This document shows positions 49,519 to 57,235 of a DNA stretch of 64,000 bases, one piece after another; position 1 is the first letter of the stretch; each line of letters starts with the position of its first letter. Location: positions 372,001 to 436,000 of the forward strand of contig NZ_JBBCAT010000002.1 in NCBI RefSeq assembly GCF_037203705.1. The letters run 5' to 3'. The notes beneath the pieces were generated by a model. The model saw only the letters and a program-made list of their open reading frames with translations, had not been told where the DNA came from and ran no database searches. Both the position numbers and the translations under genes were made by a program. The stretch comes from Prosthecomicrobium sp. N25 (GTDB lineage: Bacteria > Pseudomonadota > Alphaproteobacteria > Rhizobiales > Ancalomicrobiaceae).

Positions 49519-49621
49519 GCACGTTCCCTCTCCGGCGGCCTCCGTGGGGCCGCGTCATTGGCATCCCTCTCCGTACGGGCCGAAGCCGCGCGCGGTTCTC
49601 TGGTGTCTCCGAGGAGCAGGT

Positions 49622-49637
49622 ATCTGGTATACCAGAT
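49622..49637. promoter_or_regulatory. perfect 16-bp palindrome upstream of folD
   Basis: ATCTGGTATACCAGAT is a perfect inverted repeat in the 120-base gap between folD and the DUF167 gene. The core TGGTATACCA fits the general form of FadR-subfamily GntR operators (T-G-G-T-N2-A-C-C-A). It could control folD. Confidence 0.6.
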
Positions 49638-49638
49638 C

Positions 49639-49959
49639 TCAGCCGCGGACCAGCCGCAGGACGGCCGTCTCGAGGGCGTTCGGGTCGCCCTCGATCCTGA
49701 CCGTCTTGATCCGCGACGCGTGGCCGGAGACGACGCTCACCCGCGACTTGGCGATCCCGAGCCCGCGGGCCAGCATCTCCTCCAGCGCCGCATTGGCGGC
49801 GCCGTCCTCGGGCACCGCCCGGACCCGGGCGGCCAGCACGTTCTCGCCGTTCGCCAGTTCCTCGAACGGGCCGACGCTATCGCGCGGGGCGTTCGGGGTC
49901 AGCCGGACGCGCAGTCGCACGGACTCTTCGTCGCGGAGGAGGACGCGGGGCGGGATCAC
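49639..49959 (-). CDS. DUF167 (YggU-like) protein
   Basis: A 106-residue YggU/DUF167 fold protein with VRLRVRLTPNAPRDSVG, VLAARVRAVPEDGAANAALEEMLA and KSRVSVVSGHASRIKTVRIEG, all typical. GTG 49959 is used as the start. The gene follows yggT by 20 bases, the usual yggT-yggU pair. Function unknown. Confidence 0.92.
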   Translation of the reverse strand: MIPPRVLLRDEESVRLRVRLTPNAPRDSVGPFEELANGENVLAARVRAVPEDGAANAALEEMLARGLGIAKSRVSVVSGHASRIKTVRIEGDPNALETAVLRLVRG

Positions 49960-49979
49960 GGGCGGGCTCGTCGGGAGGG

Positions 49980-50270
49980 TCAGAAGACGCGGGGGAGGAC
50001 GTAGAGCTGGATCGAGCGCTGGATGATGAAGATCAGCAGCAGGAGCACGATCGGGGAGAGGTCGAGGCCGCCCATGGAGGGCAGGAAGCGCCGGATCGGG
50101 CGCAGCACCGGCTCGGTCAGGCGGTAGAGCGTCTCGCCCACCATGGAGACGAACTGGTTGCGCGTGTTGACCACGTTGAAGGCGTAGAGCCAGGAGAAGA
50201 TGGCCGAGAGGATGACGACCCAGACATAGAGGTCCAGGACGAGAAGTACGGCTTCCACGAGGGGGCGCAT
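49980..50270 (-). CDS. YggT family membrane protein
   Basis: A 96-residue protein with two membrane segments separated by the conserved loop [30 protein letters not shown] (about residues 45-74). ATG 50270 begins it at [16 protein letters not shown]. Relatives are involved in membrane organisation or osmotic tolerance. It is paired with DUF167. Confidence 0.94.
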   Translation of the reverse strand: MRPLVEAVLLVLDLYVWVVILSAIFSWLYAFNVVNTRNQFVSMVGETLYRLTEPVLRPIRRFLPSMGGLDLSPIVLLLLIFIIQRSIQLYVLPRVF

Positions 50271-50363
50271 GGGCAGGTCGGCTCCGTGATGGTCCCACCC
50301 ATGTAACGGCCGCGGCGGCGCTTCACAAGGTCGCGCCGCATGCACCTCGGCGAAGCCCGGCCA

Positions 50364-51128
50364 TCAGGGCCGGATCTCGCCGCCACGACGCTCCAGCTGC
50401 GACAGCTCGCGCCCGATCTCGGCGATCGCTAACGCGGTGATCACTACGCCGGCCGGGATCCACATGACGAGGCCGCCGAGCTGCTGATCCTCAAGGGGGC
50501 TGAGGCCCCAGGGCACGGTCGTGACCGCATGCACGGCGTACCAGGGGCGCGCCGCGAAGGTCAGGAGCGCGCCGAGGCCGGACATCTGCAGGGCCGTCGC
50601 GAAGCCGACCGCCAGGGAATGGCCGAAGCGGCCGGCGGGGCGGGCCAGCAGGGCGGTCCACAGCCAGACGGCCGTGGCGAAGAGGCTCGCCTGCATGGCC
50701 CAGTAGAGGGTGGCGCTCGTGAAAGTGGCCTCGTAGGGGGCCGGCAGGTGCCAGGCCCAGAGCACGGCCGCGAAGGCGGCGGTGGCGGTCCAGAGGCCGT
50801 CGCGGAGGAAGCGCGGGAGGGACGGGAGCCCGGCGAGGCCGGCGGCGACCAGCGGGGCGGCGACCAGCGTCAGCAGCATATGCTGGGTGGCGCGGGCGGA
50901 GAAGAGAGCGACGCTCAGGTTGCAGAGCGGGGAGATCACTGACACCGCCAGGATCGCCCAGCCTGCGGCGGCGAGCGAGGTGCGGGCCGGTCCGGCGCCG
51001 CGCAGCGCCCGGAGATGCAGGCCGGCCGCCAGCGCGAGGACGAAGATCAGGACGGGATCGAGGTTCCAGGACACCGCGCCGGGAAGGGGCGGCGTTCCGC
51101 AATAGGCGGTCGGGGTCGGGTCGGCCAT
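50364..51128 (-). CDS. CtaG/caa3-type cytochrome oxidase assembly protein
   Basis: A 254-residue membrane protein with about seven segments, matching the caa3_CtaG family. The motif ISPLCNLSVALFSARATQHMLLTLVAAPLV (about residues 68-97) with its histidine, and VLWAWHLPAPYEATF, are typical. ATG 51128 is preferred to an upstream ATG, as it removes a low-complexity extension. No oxidase subunit genes are near. It is divergent from the first ku gene. Confidence 0.87.
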   Translation of the reverse strand: MADPTPTAYCGTPPLPGAVSWNLDPVLIFVLALAAGLHLRALRGAGPARTSLAAAGWAILAVSVISPLCNLSVALFSARATQHMLLTLVAAPLVAAGLAGLPSLPRFLRDGLWTATAAFAAVLWAWHLPAPYEATFTSATLYWAMQASLFATAVWLWTALLARPAGRFGHSLAVGFATALQMSGLGALLTFAARPWYAVHAVTTVPWGLSPLEDQQLGGLVMWIPAGVVITALAIAEIGRELSQLERRGGEIRP

Positions 51129-51163
51129 GACGGATCTCCGGCGCGTCGAAGGGTCTGGCAGGA

Positions 51164-51189
51164 GGAACCCGCGGAGGCGGCCGTTTGTT
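51164..51189 (+). promoter_or_regulatory. EcfG-like stress promoter of ku
   Basis: GGAAC (51164-51168), 17 bases, TGTT (51186-51189), 49 bases before the ku ATG. It matches the EcfG consensus with T in place of the first C of CGTT. The NepR-like gene at 57070 has the same TGTT variant. Confidence 0.55.
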
Positions 51190-51238
51190 CTGCCGGGTGC
51201 GGGGCGGGCCGTCCGGTCCGGCGCGACGGGAGGCCGGG

Positions 51239-52105
51239 ATGGCACCGAGGACGTTCTGGAAGGGTTACCTCAAGCTGTCGCTCGTCACCTGCCCGGTGGC
51301 GATGACGCCGGCGACGACGGAGGCCGAGCACGTCCGGCTGCACATGCTGAACCGGGCCACCGGTCATCGGGTGCGCAGCCACTACGTGGATTCGGTCACC
51401 GGCGGGGCCGTGGAGGACGGCGACCAGGTCATGGGCTGGCCGAGCGGGCCGGACCAGTACGTGATGCTCGAAGAGGACGAACTCGACGCGATCGGGCTCG
51501 AGAGCACGCATACGATCGACATCGAGCGGTTCGTGCCGAAGGACCAGATCGACCGGCTGTGGCTCGACGGCGCCCACTACCTGGTGCCGAACGATCCGGT
51601 CGGCGAGGAGGCGTTCAGCGTCATCCGCGAGGCGATGGCGGCGACCGGCAAGGTCGGCATCTCGCGGCTGGTGCTCGGGCGGCGCGAACGCTTCGTCATG
51701 CTGGAGGCGCGCGGCAAGGGCATCATCGTCTGGACCCTCAGGGTCTTCGGCGAGATCCGGGACGAGGACGCGTATTTCGGCCATCTCGGGGGGGAGAAGC
51801 CGCCCGCCGAGCAGGTCGATCTGGCCGTGAAGGTCATCAGGGAGCGCATCGCCGGCTTCGACGCGGACCTCCTGGAGGACACCCGCGACGCCGCGCTGGA
51901 GCACCTGATCGCCGCCAAGTCGAAGGGCCGCCCGCCACCGGCCGCGGAAGCGCCCGCCGAGCCGAAGGCCACCAACGTGGTCGGGATCATGGACGCGCTC
52001 CGGCGCAGCCTCGCCAAGGAGACCGCGGCGGCGAACGACACGGGGACCCCCGACGCGGGCGCGCCCGCCGGCAAGCCCAAGGCCAAGCCGCGCCGCAAGG
52101 GCTGA
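51239..52105 (+). CDS. ku: Ku protein, first copy
   Basis: A 288-residue bacterial Ku, a homodimeric ring that binds broken DNA ends and recruits LigD. The core (about 1-250) opens with the family start TFWKGYLKLSLVTCPVAM; a lysine/arginine-rich tail (KPKAKPRRKG) closes it. GGGAGG lies five bases before the ATG. The second copy follows 71 bases later, then ligD, one probable end-joining operon. The two Ku proteins may form a heterodimer, as known in Sinorhizobium. Confidence 0.95.
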   Translation: MAPRTFWKGYLKLSLVTCPVAMTPATTEAEHVRLHMLNRATGHRVRSHYVDSVTGGAVEDGDQVMGWPSGPDQYVMLEEDELDAIGLESTHTIDIERFVPKDQIDRLWLDGAHYLVPNDPVGEEAFSVIREAMAATGKVGISRLVLGRRERFVMLEARGKGIIVWTLRVFGEIRDEDAYFGHLGGEKPPAEQVDLAVKVIRERIAGFDADLLEDTRDAALEHLIAAKSKGRPPPAAEAPAEPKATNVVGIMDALRRSLAKETAAANDTGTPDAGAPAGKPKAKPRRKG

Positions 52106-52176
52106 GGGACGGCGCGCGGGCCGGGGAACGTCCGGGCCCCGACCGGCATTGACTCGCGGTCAACGAGGAAGCCGCC

Positions 52177-53085
52177 ATGCCGCGCGCGAATTGGAAGGGG
52201 TATCTGAAGCTCGGGGCGCTCACCTGCCCGGTGGCGCTCTACACCGCCGCCTCCACCTCGGAGCGGGTCGAGCTCAACACGCTGAACCGCGGCACGGGCA
52301 ACCGGGTCCGCCGGGAATGGGTGGACGAGGAGACCGGCAAGGCGGTCGAGACGGAGGAGACCGTGCGGGGCTACGAGGTCGCGCCGGGCGACTACGTGGT
52401 CCTGGAGAAGGAGGAGATCGACGCGGCGACGCCGGCCTCCGACAAGACGATCGCGCTGGAGCGCTTCGTGCCGGCCGGCGACGTCGACGAGGTCTTCTTC
52501 GACCGGCCCTACTATCTCGCCGCCTACGACAAGCCCGGCGAGGCCGCCTTCGCTGTGTTGGCGGCGGCGATCGCCAAGAGCGGCACCATGGCACTCGGCC
52601 GCACGGTGCTGTTCCGCCGCGACCGGTGGCTGGCGATCCAGCCGCGCGGCCGGGGCCTCCTGGCCCATACGCTGCATACGGACAACGAGGTGCGCGACTG
52701 GCGCGCGCTGTTCGACGAGGTGCCGGACATGGCCATCGCGGGCGAGATGCTCGACTTGGCCCGCCACATCATCGACACCAAGACGGGCAGCTTCGAGCCG
52801 ACCGCGGTCAAGGACCGCTACGAGGAGGCGCTGGTGGAGCTGATCCGCGCCAAGCAGGCGGGCCGCGCGCCGAACCTGCCGAAGCCCGCGACGCCGTCCA
52901 ATGTGGTCGACCTCATGGAGGCCTTGCGGCGCAGCGCCGGGCTGGCCGGCGGCAAGGCGCCCTCCGCATCGAAAGCATCGGGGGGGGCCAAGCCCACGGC
53001 CGGGGCCAAGCGCGGGAAGGCCAAGGCGCCGCCGGCCGGCCGCGCGCCTGCCGCGAAGCCTGCGCCGAAGCGCAAGGCCGGGTAG
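52177..53085 (+). CDS. ku: Ku protein, second copy
   Basis: A 302-residue Ku paralogue starting NWKGYLKLGALTCPVALYT, with the same core and a longer basic tail (GAKRGKAKAPPAGRAPAAK and after) that should increase DNA binding. It is clearly diverged from the first copy, so not a recent duplication. ligD starts nine bases after its stop. A weak EcfG-like sequence (GGAAC at 52125, N17, CATT) and a TTGAC-N5-GTCAA repeat (52149-52163) lie in the gap before it. Confidence 0.95.
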   Translation: MPRANWKGYLKLGALTCPVALYTAASTSERVELNTLNRGTGNRVRREWVDEETGKAVETEETVRGYEVAPGDYVVLEKEEIDAATPASDKTIALERFVPAGDVDEVFFDRPYYLAAYDKPGEAAFAVLAAAIAKSGTMALGRTVLFRRDRWLAIQPRGRGLLAHTLHTDNEVRDWRALFDEVPDMAIAGEMLDLARHIIDTKTGSFEPTAVKDRYEEALVELIRAKQAGRAPNLPKPATPSNVVDLMEALRRSAGLAGGKAPSASKASGGAKPTAGAKRGKAKAPPAGRAPAAKPAPKRKAG

Positions 53086-53094
53086 GATCGGGCG

Positions 53095-55716
53095 ATGGCG
53101 GACCTCGACACCTACCGTGCCAAGCGGGACTTCGCGAAAACCCCGGAGCCGAGCGGCGAGGCTGCCGCCGCCGGCGCCGGGGACAGCTTCGTCATCCAGA
53201 AGCACGCGGCGACGCGGCTCCACTACGATTTCCGGCTGGAGCTGGACGGGGTCCTGAAGAGCTGGGCGGTGACGCGCGGCCCCAGCCTCGTGCCCGGCGA
53301 GAAGCGGCTGGCGGTGGAGACCGAGGACCATCCGCTCGACTACGGCGGCTTCGAGGGCACGATCCCCAAGGGTCAGTACGGCGGCGGCACGGTGATCCTC
53401 TGGGACCGCGGCCGCTGGAGGCCGCTCTTCGATCCGCACAAGGGGCTCGCCAAGGGACACCTGGAATTCGAGCTGGAGGGCGAGCGGCTGCATGGGCGCT
53501 GGCACCTCGTGCGCATGAAGGGACGGCGCGGCGAGAAGCGGACCAACTGGCTGCTGATCAAGGGCGAGGACGAGCATGCGCGCGCCGAGGGTGACCCGGA
53601 GATCGTCGAGGAGGCGCTCACCTCGGTGGAGTCCGGCCGGACCATCGAGGACGTTACGCATGGGGTCGGCGAGGTGGCGGTGTGGCAGAGCAAGCCGGTG
53701 GAGCGGTCCGGCGCGCGGCGCAAGGCGCGGATCACGAAGGCGGCCGACGCGGCGGCCCCGGATCGGCCAGAGGCCGGCCCCGGCGAGCCGATCCCTGCGG
53801 TCGCGGATCCGGCTGCGATCCCGAAGTCGAAGGCCGGGCGACTCCCGGACTTCGTCGAGCCCTGCCTGGCGACCCTGCAGCCGAAGCCGCCCTCCGGGGC
53901 GGCGTGGCTGCACGAGATCAAGTTCGACGGCTATCGGCTGCAGGCCCGGATCAAGGACGGGCGCGTGGCGTTGCGCACGCGCAGCGGGCTCGACTGGACG
54001 TCCAAGTTCGGCGCCCGCGTGCCGGAGGCCCTGGCGCGCCTGCCGGTGCGGACGGCGCTCCTCGACGGGGAACTGGTCGTCGAAGGGCCGAACGGCGCGT
54101 CCGACTTCTCCGCCCTGCAGGCGGACCTCGGGGCGGAGCGGAGCGACCGCTTCGTCTACTACGCCTTCGACCTCCTGCATCTCGACGGCCGGGACCTGAC
54201 CGGGTCGCCGCTCGGAGCCCGCAAGGCGACGCTCGAGCAGGTGATGGCCGGCGTCGAGCCCCTGGGTCCGATCCGCTACTCGGCGCATTTCGAGGTCTCG
54301 GGCGACGCGATGCTCCGCCACGCCTGCCGGCTCAGCCTCGAGGGCGTGGTCTCCAAGCGCGCGGACCGGCCCTACCGCGGCGGGCGCGGCAAGGACTGGG
54401 TCAAGTCCAAGTGCGCCGACCGCCAGGAGTTCGTGGTGGCCGGCTACGTGCCGTCGACCGTCAACGCGAAGGCGATCGGTTCGCTGGTGCTCGGCTACCA
54501 CGACGCGTCGGGGCTGCGGCATGCCGGGCGGGTCGGGACCGGGTTCACGAACGCGGTGGCCACGGAGCTGAAGCGCCGGCTCGATCGCCTCCGGGCGGCG
54601 AGGCCGACTTTCGCCGCGAAATTGCCGGCCGCCGAGGCGCGCGGGGTAACCTGGGTCCGGCCGGAGTTGGTGGCGGAAGTGGAATTCCGGGGCTGGACGG
54701 CGGCCGAGAGCCTGAGGCACGCTTCCTTCCGGGGCCTTCGGGACGACAAGGCGGCTGCGGATGTGGTGCGCGAGGGGAAACAGGGGGCCGAGACGGCGTC
54801 GGAGGCTCCGGCTGTGATGTCGGCGGCGCGGACGAGCGTCAAGCTCACCCATCCCGACCGTGTCTACTGGCCCGAGACGGGGGTCACGAAGGCCGGGCTC
54901 GCCGACTACTATGCCGAGGTCTGGCGGCTGATCGCGCCGCACGTGGTCGGACGGCCGCTCAGCCTGGTGCGCTGCCCGGGCGGGACCGCCGAGGCCTGCT
55001 TCTTCCAGAAGCACGCCTGGAAGGGCATCCACCGCGCGATCCAGCGGCACCCCGATCCCCTCGACGAGGCCGGCGAGGACATTCTCTGGATCCGGGACTT
55101 CGACGGGCTCGTCGCGCTGGTGCAGGCGGGCGTGCTGGAAATCCATCCCTGGGGCTCCGCGCTCGCCGACCTGGAGCGGCCGGACCGGATCGTCATGGAC
55201 CTCGACCCGCACGAGGACGTGCCGTGGAGCGCCATGATCGCTGCGGCCGAGGAACTCCGGGAGCGGATGCGGGCGGCCGGGCTGGTGCCCTTCCTGAAGA
55301 ACACCGGGGGCAAGGGGCTGCATGTCTGCGCGCCGCTGAAGCCGGCGGCCGACTGGGAGACCGTCAAGGGCTTCTGCCGGGACCTGGCCGAGGCGATGGA
55401 GCGTGATGCCCCGGCGCGCTTCGTCTCGACCGCCACCAAGGCGAAGCGGACGGGCCGGATCTTCGTCGACTACCTGCGCAACGGACGGGGCGCAACGGTT
55501 GTCGCCCCCTACTCGACCCGGGCACGCACGGGGGCGACGGTGTCGACGCCGCTCGCCTGGGACGAGCTCGGGCCGGAGATCGGGCCGGCCCACTACACCG
55601 TCCTCAACCTCGGCCAGCGGCTCGCCGGCCTCCCGGGCGATCCCTGGGCCGATTTCGGGGCCTCCGCAGTGCCGCTGGAGGCTGCCAAGCCGGCGCGCAA
55701 GCGCGCGAAACGGTGA
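53095..55716 (+). CDS. ligD: multifunctional DNA ligase D
   Basis: An 873-residue LigD in the order 3'-phosphoesterase, ligase, polymerase. Phosphoesterase (about 1-190): H37, HYDFRLE from H43, and EDHPLDY with H79. Ligase (about 250-540): nucleotidyl lysine K276 in EIKFDGYR. Primase-type polymerase (about 580-860): metal aspartates D702 and D704 in MDLDPHEDVPW. It processes and seals ends held by Ku. It is the third gene of the ku-ku-ligD set. Confidence 0.97.
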   Translation: MADLDTYRAKRDFAKTPEPSGEAAAAGAGDSFVIQKHAATRLHYDFRLELDGVLKSWAVTRGPSLVPGEKRLAVETEDHPLDYGGFEGTIPKGQYGGGTVILWDRGRWRPLFDPHKGLAKGHLEFELEGERLHGRWHLVRMKGRRGEKRTNWLLIKGEDEHARAEGDPEIVEEALTSVESGRTIEDVTHGVGEVAVWQSKPVERSGARRKARITKAADAAAPDRPEAGPGEPIPAVADPAAIPKSKAGRLPDFVEPCLATLQPKPPSGAAWLHEIKFDGYRLQARIKDGRVALRTRSGLDWTSKFGARVPEALARLPVRTALLDGELVVEGPNGASDFSALQADLGAERSDRFVYYAFDLLHLDGRDLTGSPLGARKATLEQVMAGVEPLGPIRYSAHFEVSGDAMLRHACRLSLEGVVSKRADRPYRGGRGKDWVKSKCADRQEFVVAGYVPSTVNAKAIGSLVLGYHDASGLRHAGRVGTGFTNAVATELKRRLDRLRAARPTFAAKLPAAEARGVTWVRPELVAEVEFRGWTAAESLRHASFRGLRDDKAAADVVREGKQGAETASEAPAVMSAARTSVKLTHPDRVYWPETGVTKAGLADYYAEVWRLIAPHVVGRPLSLVRCPGGTAEACFFQKHAWKGIHRAIQRHPDPLDEAGEDILWIRDFDGLVALVQAGVLEIHPWGSALADLERPDRIVMDLDPHEDVPWSAMIAAAEELRERMRAAGLVPFLKNTGGKGLHVCAPLKPAADWETVKGFCRDLAEAMERDAPARFVSTATKAKRTGRIFVDYLRNGRGATVVAPYSTRARTGATVSTPLAWDELGPEIGPAHYTVLNLGQRLAGLPGDPWADFGASAVPLEAAKPARKRAKR

Positions 55717-55728
55717 GGTCCCACCACC

Positions 55729-55753
55729 GGAACCAAGCCTCCGCGGCCGGGTT
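55729..55753 (+). promoter_or_regulatory. candidate EcfG-like promoter of topoisomerase IB
   Basis: GGAAC (55729-55733), 16 bases, GGTT (55750-55753), 26 bases before the GTG start. The GTT core is kept but the first base differs from CGTT, so this is a weaker site than those near phyR. Confidence 0.4.
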
Positions 55754-55779
55754 CTCCTCCCACCGCCAGGAGGACCCCC

Positions 55780-56871
55780 GTGCTGAGAGACAGTCTCGAC
55801 GACGCCGCACCCGGTCCCGGGCCCGGCGAGCCCCTGCCGGACGCTCCGGACCTGATCTTCTCGTCCGACGAGTTCCCCGGCATCCGCCGGCGCCGGGCCG
55901 GCAAGGGCTTCAGCTACATCGGCCCGGACGGGCTGACGATCCGCGATCGCGAGACGCTGGCGCGCATCCGCAAGCTCGCCATTCCGCCGGCCTGGACGGA
56001 CGTCTGGATCTCGGCGGATCCGCGCGGGCACATGCAGGCGACCGGGCGCGACGCCAAGGGGCGCAAGCAGTACCGCTACCACCCGGACTTCCGTGCCGCC
56101 CGCGAGGCGGCCAAGTACGAGCACCTGACCGCCTTCGCGCGGGCGCTGCCGCTGATCCGCCGGCGCGTCGCCGAGGACATGGGCCGGCGCGGCCTGCCAC
56201 GAGAAAAGGTGCTGGCGGCGATCGTGCACCTGCTCGAAAACACGCTCATCCGCATCGGCAACGCCGAATACGCCAAGGAGAACAAGAGCTACGGGCTGAC
56301 CACTCTGCGCGACCGGCACGTCGCCGTGGAGGGGTCGGAGATGCGCTTCGCCTTCAAGGGCAAGAGCGGCAAGACCTGGAAGCTGCAGCTCAAGGACCGC
56401 CGTGCCGCCCGCGTGGTCAAGCAGTGCCAGGACCTGCCCGGCCAGCACCTGTTTCAGTATGTCGACGAGAACGGCGAGCGGCAGGCTGTGAAGTCCGAGG
56501 ACGTGAACCGGTACCTGAAGGAGATCACCGGGCAGGACATCACCGCCAAGGACTTCCGCACCTGGGGCGGGACGGTGCTGGCCGCCGTGACCCTTCACGA
56601 ATACCAGAAGATCGACAATCACGTGCTCTCGAAGAAGAACGTCAAGACGGCCATCGAGCAGGTCGCCGCGAGGCTCGGCAACACGCCGACCATCTGCCGG
56701 AAGTGCTACGTGCATCCGGAGGTGGTGGCGAGCTACCTGGACGGGGCGCTGGCGCTCGAGGTCAAGGAGGAGATCGAGGCCGAGCTCCGGGACGGGCTCG
56801 ACCGGCTGACGACCGAGGAGGTCGCCGTGATGGGGCTCCTGCGCGCGCGGCTGGAACGGGAGGCGGCGTGA
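55780..56871 (+). CDS. topIB: DNA topoisomerase IB
   Basis: A 363-residue bacterial type IB topoisomerase (poxvirus/eukaryote type), relaxing supercoils by a covalent 3'-tyrosyl link. The catalytic tyrosine is Y310 in CRKCYVHPEVV. ENTLIRIGNAEYAKENKSYGLTTLRDRHV and DFRTWGGTVLAA carry the active-site arginines. GTG start, with GGAGG ahead. It follows ligD by 63 bases, an arrangement often seen with Ku-LigD and fitting DNA-damage or stress use. Confidence 0.95.
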   Translation: MLRDSLDDAAPGPGPGEPLPDAPDLIFSSDEFPGIRRRRAGKGFSYIGPDGLTIRDRETLARIRKLAIPPAWTDVWISADPRGHMQATGRDAKGRKQYRYHPDFRAAREAAKYEHLTAFARALPLIRRRVAEDMGRRGLPREKVLAAIVHLLENTLIRIGNAEYAKENKSYGLTTLRDRHVAVEGSEMRFAFKGKSGKTWKLQLKDRRAARVVKQCQDLPGQHLFQYVDENGERQAVKSEDVNRYLKEITGQDITAKDFRTWGGTVLAAVTLHEYQKIDNHVLSKKNVKTAIEQVAARLGNTPTICRKCYVHPEVVASYLDGALALEVKEEIEAELRDGLDRLTTEEVAVMGLLRARLEREAA

Positions 56872-56875
56872 CCGC

Positions 56876-57070
56876 TCAGCGGCGACCCTCGCCGTCCGCC
56901 TCGCGGGCGTCCCGCAGGAGCGCCTCGAGATCCTCGCTGAGCGGGTCGTGGCGCGTGCCGTCGAGCCTCCGGCGCAGGTCCTTGCCGATGCCGTCGATCA
57001 TGTCGACGACGAGCCGCGGGGTCGTGATGTCGGACGGGCGGGCGCGGGATGCGGGGTCTTTCGCGGGCAT
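56876..57070 (-). CDS. NepR-like anti-sigma factor candidate
   Basis: A 64-residue protein with residues 28-53 (IGKDLRRRL, then DPLSEDLEALLRDA) lining up without gaps to the NepR core, IGxxLRxxY followed by EPxPDRFxxLL. NepR holds EcfG inactive until phosphorylated PhyR removes it. Y is L and the second P is S, so it is divergent. An EcfG-type promoter (57100-57124) lies 30 bases upstream, and phyR is 1 kb away on the same strand. The function is an inference. Confidence 0.6.
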   Translation of the reverse strand: MPAKDPASRARPSDITTPRLVVDMIDGIGKDLRRRLDGTRHDPLSEDLEALLRDAREADGEGRR

Positions 57071-57099
57071 GGCGATATCCAGGGCTGCCTGTCGGTGAC

Positions 57100-57124
57100 A
57101 ACACGCTGTCGGGAGTCCGGTTCC
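57100..57124 (-). promoter_or_regulatory. EcfG-like stress promoter of the NepR-like gene
   Basis: On the minus strand GGAAC (57124-57120), 16 bases, TGTT (57103-57100), 30 bases before the ATG at 57070. One base differs from GGAAC-N16/17-CGTT. Confidence 0.6.
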
Positions 57125-57178
57125 CGGGCACCCGCGCCGGTTCGCGTCTTTCTGGTCGGAATCGTACGAAATTGGTTC

Positions 57179-57204
57179 GGAACGCCCGCACGGGGCTGCG
57201 CGTT
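57179..57204 (+). promoter_or_regulatory. EcfG-type stress promoter of the isomerase-like gene
   Basis: GGAAC (57179-57183), 17 bases, CGTT (57201-57204): an exact consensus match, 31 bases before the ATG at 57236. Confidence 0.78.
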
Positions 57205-57235
57205 CGGGCGCAACGGCGTTGCGAAGGATCGGAGC

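Noticed and set aside
52125-52150. GGAAC-N17-CATT before the second ku gene
   Set aside because: Only part of the -10 matches, and the gene is probably read from the promoter of the first ku.
51577-56715. A very long open frame (about 1700 codons) on the minus strand
   Set aside because: It lies opposite ku, ku, ligD and topIB, all with strong protein motifs. Long antisense frames are expected at this GC content, and its translation is low-complexity.
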